From Flavobacterium sp. 245 (GTDB lineage Bacteria; Bacteroidota; Bacteroidia; Flavobacteriales; Flavobacteriaceae): 64,000 nucleotides of DNA. The translations under genes were made by a program, and so were the position numbers. The DNA lies in contig NZ_SNXB01000003.1 of NCBI RefSeq assembly GCF_004362055.1, positions 496,001-560,000 on the forward strand. Direction: 5' to 3'. Below the pieces are notes generated by a model, which was not told the origin of the DNA, did no database searches, and saw nothing but the letters and a program-made list of their open reading frames with translations. Each line of letters starts with the position of its first letter. Within the stretch, counting starts at the first letter, position 1. Shown here in pieces: positions 57,557-64,000 of this stretch.

Positions 57557-59323
57557 TAAATACCGCGTATCCGTCAAAGTCTTCATAAAATCAATTAATT
57601 GTTTTTTTTCTTTATCTGTTAAATTTAATTTGTCTTCAGGCAAAGTCTGATTAGGAACTTCTAAACCTAAACCGAGTCCGCCACCTTCATTATAAAAATC
57701 TATCACTTCTTCCAGCGTTTTATAAATACCATTATGCATATAAGGCGCAGTAAGTTCAATGTTTCGAATAGTGGGCGTTTTAAACGAATTTTTATGAATC
57801 GCTGCCTGAGTAATTACAAATTTGCCCAAATCGCCATCGAGTTTTTTATTTTTATTGGGAACACCTAAAATTTCACTTTCAGATCGGTCAAAATTTGGAG
57901 GAACAGTTCCATTTGTCAGCGGAATAAAATGACATGTAGCGCATTTAGCTTTTCCGGCAAATAAATTAAATCCTGCTTTTTCATCAGGAGTGAAAGCTGT
58001 TTTGTTTTGCATCACGCGATCAAATTTAGAATCATAATGACTCAACGAACGTATGTAAGAGCCTAAAGCGTTCTTAATTGCAAATTCGTTTATTTCTCCT
58101 TTCGGAAAAGCTTTTTTGAAAGACTGCACATAAACTTCATTTTTCTTGATTGCCAAAACTGATTTTTCCAGCGATCCATGCATTTCATTTTCATTTTTAA
58201 TAACTGCCACGGCTTGATCTTCAAGATAACTGACTCTAGAGTCTGCAAAAAACACACGCTGAAAAGCAATATTTGCAAGCGTTGGTGTATTGCGCTGAAT
58301 CATCGATTTTCCGTCTAACGAAACTGCTCTTTCTAATCCGTCTGTAAATGCTTTATCTGTATGATGACAGGACGCGCAGGAACGGGTATAGTTTCCAGAT
58401 AAAATTGGATCGTTAAATAACTTTTTGCCGAGTGCAATTTTTTCTGGTGTTGTTTTATAATCCGGAAATCCCGAAAAGGCTTCGGCATCAAAAACATCTT
58501 TATCAAATAAAGTCTGAGCTGTAACTTTTAAACCACGCTGTTCTTTCATTAACGGAATCCCTAATGCTGACTGCGTTTTAAAAAGCCCTCTGCTTAACGG
58601 ATTTAAAATTTCTTTTATAAAATAAGCACGGTCAAAAGCATTAAAATTAGTATTCGATTTTAAATATTTTTTTCCTTTTTCTAAAATCTGAAGTACTTGT
58701 TTTGAATCTTTGGAATTTAGATTTTCAATATAAACGCGATAATATTTTTCAATTGTTTCTAATGAAACCTTGGCTTCAGGAAGCGAATTAAAAACAACTG
58801 GCGAATCAAAACCTGTAATTCCCAAAGTTATAATTCGGTAAACTTCTAATCTCATGGCGTCAAAAACGTGAGCATCAGTTAATTCATTGGAACTTGAAAC
58901 TTTTTCTAACCGAACTAAATTTGCCGATAAAACCCCTAATTCCTGAATTAATTCTTTTTTACTGGCTTTGCTGTATTTTGGAAAAACCAATTCCTCAATA
59001 ACCTGGAATCCTTCTGGTGGTACTGTTACTTTATCATTTTCTTCAAACTCACTTATCGCAGGGCCATTAATCGATTTTGAAACGGCAGGCGAATAATACT
59101 CACTTATCATTTCGACCTTTTTGTAGCTTTGATGCGCTTCCAGAAACTGTCTCTGAATTTGTGCTTCAGTCGAATCTTCCTGCACAGAATATTTTAGTTT
59201 GGCTACTTTCTCAATTAACAAAGTAATATCTGCCTTGAATAATTCATTTATTTCTTGATGTTTGCTTTTTTGTCCGCAACTAGCAAACAGTACCAAGAAC
59301 AGCAGACCATATATTTTTTTCAT
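57539..59323 (-). CDS. Diheme cytochrome-c peroxidase with helical N-terminal domain
   Basis: 594 residues from ATG 59,323, which gives a lipoprotein signal (LLFLVLFASC); a longer start adds 16 non-signal residues. The N-terminal half (about 25-260) is helical and resembles the imelysin-like extension found on some Bacteroidota peroxidases. The C-terminal peroxidase part has CASCH (about 336-340) and CATCH (about 479-483) heme sites and the PYMHNGIYKTLEEVIDFYNEGGG end. It lies next to a PhoX-like gene, and both face the same way with a 93-bp gap. The substrate is unknown; iron or metal handling is possible. Confidence 0.85.
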
Positions 59324-59416
59324 GATTTTATGACAATTAAAAAGAGGTATAATCATAAAAACAGAAACCACTATCTCAAAAATGAAATAGTGGATAACTG
59401 TTTTAAGAATTTAAAT

Positions 59417-60868
59417 TTATCTCGCTAAACCTTTAATAACAACGATTTGACTTGCCTGCTGTTCGTTAGGACGATTTGTTCCGCCATCAACTCCTTTATA
59501 TTTTGCGCCAGTCCAAGTGTGTGGCTGAACACTTAACATAAAAGTATCTGCAATTCCAACCTGATCAGAAACGTCGATCAAAGCGCCATATTCCCAATCT
59601 CCAAATTTTGAAATTCCGCCCACATTGTATTTTGCAGCATCAGCAGCAGTACGACGGTGATCTAATTCCACTACAACTTTTAAATCTTTTGTAGCAATGT
59701 TGTATTGATAAATATAAGCATCGTGTGTTTCGTCTCCGTATCCATTTGCGTCTTCCTGTACGTAAACGTAGTTTTTAGTCACACAAATATTATCTGGATT
59801 TTGAAATTTACCAGCAATGCCACTTCTGTTATCTCCGTCAAGAATAACTTCCAAAGTACCTTTTAACGGATCAGCAGCATCTAGATTTAATCTGTAAACT
59901 CGACCGTATTTCGTTCTTGAACCATCAGCATTTGTTCCTGTAGTTGCTTGTCCCGTTACGTTAAAATACAATTCTCTATCTGCATTGCTTCCTCCTTTTC
60001 TGTAATCCAAATCTTCAACACGTCCAAATTTAATTGCTTTTAAAGTATTTACTGCAGCATTAATTTGAGCACCTGTAAGCGTTGTGTGATTATCAATTTT
60101 TACAAAAGAAACTGGATACGTTTTGCTAACTTCCATATCTTTCTCTCTTTGATTGTCGTCATTTCTTTTCAGCATGTACAATGAACCATTAGCCAAATCG
60201 CCAACAGTATTTGATACATACATAAAAACTTGACCTCCATAAGTTCCAGAATCGTCATCGCCAATTACAACAACTGTTTTCCCTTTGTAGGCGCTAGAAC
60301 GCAATGGCAAAGCATTTTCGGCACTTAAACGTCCAAAACCAGCCAATTCTTTTGAAACCGAAGCATTTCCTGCACTTGCATAAGGATCTAAAGCGTGTGT
60401 ACGAGACTCTTCACCAGATTCTCCACAAGTCAAATAAACTGGTCCAAAACCATGTTCTGCCTGTGTCGCCATAGTTGCGCCGCACAATCTCCAAGTTCCT
60501 CCGCTTGAATTCAATAAATATTCACCTTTTGTAGGCTTGAAGGTTTTGTCTAAAGTAATTCTTGAAACCGCAAAATTATCTTCGTTGTTTACTAAAAATG
60601 TAAAAGTTCCATCGCTGTTTTTTAATAAACCAGAACCATCTGCCGAACCTCCAAAAACAAAACTTGGGCTGTCTGGAAAAACGTCATCGGAACCAAAAAG
60701 AGAATAAATTTTTAAATTTTCAAATCCTGCCTGCGCTTTCAATAAACTTGGCGTTACAGATTGGTCTTTCAATACAACACTTGTTGGTACAGTGTCATCT
60801 TTAGAATCGTTGTTACAAGAAGTAACCATCGAACCTAAAATAATTAAAGGTAGAATAATTCGTTTCAT
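59417..60868 (-). CDS. PhoX-like (DUF839) beta-propeller lipoprotein
   Basis: 483 residues, lipoprotein (MVTSC). Repeated beta segments with family landmarks: FLVNNEDNFAVSRITLD, PVYLTCGESGEESRTHALDPYAS, RVEDLDYRKGGSNADRELYF and FQNPDNICVTKNYVYVQED. PhoX enzymes are calcium/iron phosphatases; here the surroundings of the metal site are only partly recognisable, so phosphatase activity is uncertain. It is probably transcribed together with the cytochrome-c peroxidase gene downstream. Confidence 0.78.
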   Translation of the reverse strand: MKRIILPLIILGSMVTSCNNDSKDDTVPTSVVLKDQSVTPSLLKAQAGFENLKIYSLFGSDDVFPDSPSFVFGGSADGSGLLKNSDGTFTFLVNNEDNFAVSRITLDKTFKPTKGEYLLNSSGGTWRLCGATMATQAEHGFGPVYLTCGESGEESRTHALDPYASAGNASVSKELAGFGRLSAENALPLRSSAYKGKTVVVIGDDDSGTYGGQVFMYVSNTVGDLANGSLYMLKRNDDNQREKDMEVSKTYPVSFVKIDNHTTLTGAQINAAVNTLKAIKFGRVEDLDYRKGGSNADRELYFNVTGQATTGTNADGSRTKYGRVYRLNLDAADPLKGTLEVILDGDNRSGIAGKFQNPDNICVTKNYVYVQEDANGYGDETHDAYIYQYNIATKDLKVVVELDHRRTAADAAKYNVGGISKFGDWEYGALIDVSDQVGIADTFMLSVQPHTWTGAKYKGVDGGTNRPNEQQASQIVVIKGLAR

Positions 60869-61041
60869 GAGCTAAAATGGTTTTTTATTTTTTTACAAAG
60901 TAAATCCCACCATTTTAACTGAAAATGATTTTGATATTATCAAAAAAACAAGACTTTTACCACAAGAAGGTTATATGATCAAAAAAATTAACAATAAATT
61001 AGTAATACAAAATACTCATAAACTTTCAGTAACATTCAAAC

Positions 61042-61075
61042 AAAAAAAAGAGCCTTACTTTAAGACTCTTTTTTT
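61042..61075. terminator. Terminator of the PPK2 gene
   Basis: AAAAAAAGAGCCTTA and TAAGACTCTTTTTTT. The hairpin includes the PPK2 stop codon. Confidence 0.7.
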
Positions 61076-61941
61076 AATTGCTTTTTATAAAGCTCAAAAT
61101 TCGCTTTTATTTTTTCATCTAATTCCGGTTCCTTAATATCCGTATGCTTTTGCATTTCTTCCCAAATAATTTTGGCTACAATATAACGCGCCATTTCTTT
61201 ATCATCGGCTGGAACAATGTACCACGGCGCATATTCTGTTGCTGTTTTATTGATCGCTTCTTCATAATACTTTTGATATTCATCCCAATGCTCGCGTTCT
61301 TTCAAATCGCCGGGCGAAAATTTCCAATTGTGTTTTCCTTCTTCCAAACGTCGCAACAATCGTTGTCTTTGCTCCTCTTTGCTCAAATGCAAATAGAATT
61401 TCATTACAATTGTTCCGTTTTCGGCAATATGTTTTTCGAAATTATTGATTTGTTGAATTCTTTTATCCCAGAATTTTGGCGTAATATCATCAACCGACTT
61501 GATATCGGGTAAATTTTCCGCCAAAATAAATTCCGGATGCACGCGCGTTACCAAAACATTCTCATAATGCGTTCTATTAAAAATCGCAAACTTTCCTTTT
61601 TCAGGCAACGCAACATAATGGCGCCATAAATAATCATGTTCTAATTCGCTCGAATTTGGCGTTTTAAAACTATGCACCACTACTCCACGCGGATTAAATT
61701 CTTTAAAAACCTCTCTAATCAAACTGTCTTTTCCCGAAGTATCCATTCCCTGAAGGCAAATTAAAACACCGTATTTATTGTGCGCATACATTACATCCTG
61801 CAAATCGCTCAGTTTCTGCTGTACCTTATCTAGTTTTTCTTCCTTTTCATCATCATCTGCATCAATATTTAATAAAGTAGGAATCTTGCTCAGTTTTATT
61901 TTATCTGTAACTTTAAAATCTTTCGGGTCTATTGATTTCAT
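61060..61941 (-). CDS. Polyphosphate kinase 2 family protein
   Basis: 293 residues. PPK2 core with Walker A LQGMDTSGKDSLIREVF (about 63-79), Walker B-like FAIFNRTHYENVLVTRVHPE (about 118-137) and the lid KFYLHLSKEEQRQRLLRRLE (about 178-197). The Gly-Met-Asp before the P-loop and the Arg-rich lid are intact. It uses polyphosphate to phosphorylate nucleotides (AMP/ADP-type class III members have this length). Single gene with a leader that adjoins a dispersed repeat. Confidence 0.93.
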   Translation of the reverse strand: MKSIDPKDFKVTDKIKLSKIPTLLNIDADDDEKEEKLDKVQQKLSDLQDVMYAHNKYGVLICLQGMDTSGKDSLIREVFKEFNPRGVVVHSFKTPNSSELEHDYLWRHYVALPEKGKFAIFNRTHYENVLVTRVHPEFILAENLPDIKSVDDITPKFWDKRIQQINNFEKHIAENGTIVMKFYLHLSKEEQRQRLLRRLEEGKHNWKFSPGDLKEREHWDEYQKYYEEAINKTATEYAPWYIVPADDKEMARYIVAKIIWEEMQKHTDIKEPELDEKIKANFELYKKQLKKES

Positions 61942-61979
61942 ATTTTCAATTTTTGTAATATAAATATACTAATTTTACG

Positions 61980-62132
61980 AATCACGATAGCTATCGGGAC
62001 TGCTCATTGCAATACTTTTTCAATAAATTGCTTTTTTCCAAAGCCATAACAAGAGCTTCAACTGGTCGCTTTGGTCTGTCAGGAAAAAATACAATTTTTT
62101 CTCAAAGTATCCATTGCTATCAGGGCTAGGTA
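61980..62132. repeat. Dispersed long repeat (GCGACCAG type), copy 2
   Basis: On the minus strand it reads TAGCCCTGATAGCAATGG, then GCGACCAGTTGAAGCTCTTG, and ends at the palindromic CCCGATAGCTATCGGG-like block. It shares order and blocks with 45,596-45,742. Confidence 0.55.
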
Positions 62133-62186
62133 TTGTTTTTCAAAAGAACAATTCTGCCTCTAATTTTTAGAATTTATATTTAGACA

Positions 62187-62660
62187 ATGAAAAAAAACTT
62201 TATAATACTTTTACTTTTATTAGGAATTCAAGGTTTTTGTCAAAATGAAACTGATTCTCTTGATGATCAAATTTATGTTGAGACTTTTGGAAAATGTTTC
62301 TCACAGGTCAAGCCACTTCTTGAAGTTAAAAATAGAGACAAATTAAATAAAATACCATTTTGCAGTTTATATCAATGCGTTCGTTACATACAGTATGTAG
62401 AATATGAAGAGAAAATCCAAAATGCAATTTTAAAAAGAGCTGTTGAAATCGCTGGATTACTTTATAAGAACGAAACACCAATATATTTAATAAGCGGAAT
62501 GAATAGTTCGGATAAAGCACTGATAAAAAATGCAAACTTAAATGATGACAATAAATTAATGTATATAAGTGTCGCGGAATGCATTTCATCTAGCACCCTG
62601 GATAGAATTCAAGAAGCCGTAAATAATGAAACAACAAGACTTATAAAATCTAAAAAATAA
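62187..62660 (+). CDS. Exported hypothetical protein
   Basis: 157 residues. Signal peptide (MKKNFIILLLLLGIQGFCQ). The mature part is mixed, with two cysteines near residues 34 and 60 (FGKCFSQVKPLLEV, FCSLYQC) that could form a disulfide. No family recognised. It is followed 16 bp later by a beta-propeller-like gene, so the two may be co-transcribed. Confidence 0.7.
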   Translation: MKKNFIILLLLLGIQGFCQNETDSLDDQIYVETFGKCFSQVKPLLEVKNRDKLNKIPFCSLYQCVRYIQYVEYEEKIQNAILKRAVEIAGLLYKNETPIYLISGMNSSDKALIKNANLNDDNKLMYISVAECISSSTLDRIQEAVNNETTRLIKSKK

Positions 62661-62676
62661 AAACTTAACTTTTTTC

Positions 62677-63513
62677 ATGGAAAAATTCACATTAGAAATA
62701 TTATTTCAAATCATCGGAATCGGTTCTGCATCAGGATTGTTTTATAATAATGATGCGCTTTATGTTATTGGCGACAACAGCGGCTTTCTGTACGAATACA
62801 ATATGCAGAATAAGCAATTAAATCAGCATCCTTTAATTGACACCCCAGCGCAAAACATTGCAAAAAATGTAAAACCTGATTTTGAATCTATTACGCATCA
62901 TAATGACACGCTTTATGTTTTTGGTTCCGGCTCCACCGAAAACCGAAATAAAATGATTGAATTCGACCTTAAGTCAAAAAAGGTTTTACAAAAAAATAAT
63001 TTAGTTGACATATATGGTTTAATGCAAAGTTTTGGCGAAATAAAACCAGAAGATTTCAATTTGGAAGGCGCTATTTTTGATGGCGAAAACTGGTATTTAT
63101 TTAACCGCGGAAACGGCGTTTCAAACAAAAACACCATTTTTACGATTCATGCCAAAAGTCTCTCCGAAGAATTTGCTTTAATTGCTGTGAATTATAAACT
63201 GCCAAAAATAAAAGGCGTACGTTCCAGTTTTACCGATGCAGTTTTGGTAGAAGACAAAATCTATTTCCTTTCCACTGCCGAAGACACAAAATCAACTTAT
63301 GACGATGGCGAAATCCTAGGAAGTTTCATTGGAAGAATAGATCTCAAAACCATGAAAATCGATTTTACTCAAAAAATAACCTCAACGAATAAATTTGAAG
63401 GTTTGACTTTCTATAAAAAAGAAAACAACAAAATCGAATTTTTGCTTTGCGAGGATAATGATACAGATCTTTTAGAAACTAAGATTTTTAAATTGACTTT
63501 GCCGATAAAATAA
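62677..63513 (+). CDS. DUF6929-like beta-propeller protein
   Basis: 278 residues, no clear signal peptide. A run of strand-loop-strand units with landmark segments GIGSASGLFYNNDALYVIGDNSGFLYEY, DFESITHHNDTLYVFGSGSTENR, KPEDFNLEGAIFDGENWYLFNRGNG and GVRSSFTDAVLVEDKIYFLSTAEDT. This matches a propeller family of flavobacteria recalled as DUF6929. Function unknown. Confidence 0.72.
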   Translation: MEKFTLEILFQIIGIGSASGLFYNNDALYVIGDNSGFLYEYNMQNKQLNQHPLIDTPAQNIAKNVKPDFESITHHNDTLYVFGSGSTENRNKMIEFDLKSKKVLQKNNLVDIYGLMQSFGEIKPEDFNLEGAIFDGENWYLFNRGNGVSNKNTIFTIHAKSLSEEFALIAVNYKLPKIKGVRSSFTDAVLVEDKIYFLSTAEDTKSTYDDGEILGSFIGRIDLKTMKIDFTQKITSTNKFEGLTFYKKENNKIEFLLCEDNDTDLLETKIFKLTLPIK

Positions 63514-63596
63514 TTTTTTAAACGCATTTTTTGTGAAAAGTTACAAATGCAAGCCAATAAAACTAGCCTAAAACCCTAAACCTACAACCAAAATAA

Positions 63597-64000
63597 ATGC
63601 TCAACATTTCAAACTCCGCCAAGAAACCATCTTTAATTATCAGCATTATAGTTTCTGTGCTTCTTCCGGTTTTAGCTCTTTATTCTCACTTATTGTTCAA
63701 AAACCTAGGAATCAGTCGTGAAATTCAATTTTACATTTCGAGATTTGCAATTTGGGCTTCGCTTTTGTTGCTGTTATTATATGCTGCAAAAATAGAAAAA
63801 CAGCCCTTTTTGCTTTGGAAAGAAACCGAATATTCCTTTACTGATTTTGCAATCGCATTATTCAAAACATTCGTAAAACTATTTGTCGCGGTTTATATTA
63901 CCAGTCTTTTAATTATGTTATTTAAAGTAACCGCAGAAAGTGTGGTACTGGAAAAAGCTTTAGCTCTTTTTAAAAAGAGTTATTTACTGCTTTTTTTCAC
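63597..64000 (+). CDS. Integral membrane protein, partial (possible CPBP protease)
   Basis: Open from ATG 63,597 to the window end, 134 codons, 3' part missing. At least three transmembrane helices are visible (IISIIVSVLLPVLALYSHLL, FAIWASLLLLLLYAAKI, LFVAVYITSLLIMLF). The N-terminal arrangement fits CPBP-type intramembrane metalloproteases, but the catalytic EExxxR and HxxxH motifs would lie beyond the window, so the assignment is tentative. Confidence 0.55.
   Translation, partial: MLNISNSAKKPSLIISIIVSVLLPVLALYSHLLFKNLGISREIQFYISRFAIWASLLLLLLYAAKIEKQPFLLWKETEYSFTDFAIALFKTFVKLFVAVYITSLLIMLFKVTAESVVLEKALALFKKSYLLLFF

Overview
The window comes from a low-GC Bacteroidota, most likely a Flavobacterium. 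The evidence is the AT-rich composition, promoter elements of the Bacteroidota type (TAnnTTTG at -7, several clear cases), lipoboxes typical of the phylum, a SecA of about 1,110 residues without the C-terminal zinc site, and the gene families present (MbnP, DUF2795, YARHG, TPR-AraC regulators, OMP_b-brl receptors). No rRNA, intact tRNA, CRISPR array or replication origin was seen.

Region 1 (1-7,900) is the most unusual part. Eight small gene cassettes with nine ORFs, all on the minus strand, are separated by seven copies of a 130-160 bp imperfect palindrome that begins with ATAAC and ends with GTTAT. The two ends of each complete cassette are exact reverse complements of each other, although the ends differ between cassettes. 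One palindrome carries compensatory changes in both arms. The array stops at an attI-like stretch with three direct repeats and a 14-bp palindrome. Next to it lies a XerC/D-type tyrosine recombinase that points toward the array. This is the architecture of an integron (attC sites, attI, integrase), but built around a recombinase that appears to lack the integron-specific insertion. A RadC-like gene lies beyond it.

Region 2 (8,568-23,049) holds two adjacent peptide natural-product (RiPP) systems around one TPR/AraC-type regulator. Leftward: two pairs of small GG-leader peptides with four-cysteine cores, an outer-membrane beta-barrel receptor, a radical SAM/SPASM maturase and a C39-peptidase ABC exporter. 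Rightward: a 58-residue class I lanthipeptide-like precursor (18,134-18,310), a lipoprotein S8 protease, and a LanB dehydratase split into two proteins. No LanC cyclase is in the window. A 15-bp motif occurs both upstream of the regulator and upstream of the lanthipeptide operon, which suggests shared control.

Region 3 (23,500-64,000) is mainly chromosomal core: ABC-F protein, FKBP isomerase, methyltransferase, cobalamin adenosyltransferase, SecA, adenylosuccinate lyase, MeaB, PPK2, MATE and Kef-type transporters, and envelope enzymes. It includes an MbnP/MbnH-type metal-handling locus (34,635-38,414). Its intergenic spaces are full of inverted elements made of short repeated phrases. One of these carries a four-helix-bundle (S23-like) gene between 27-bp inverted ends and may represent the mobile parent of some of the others.
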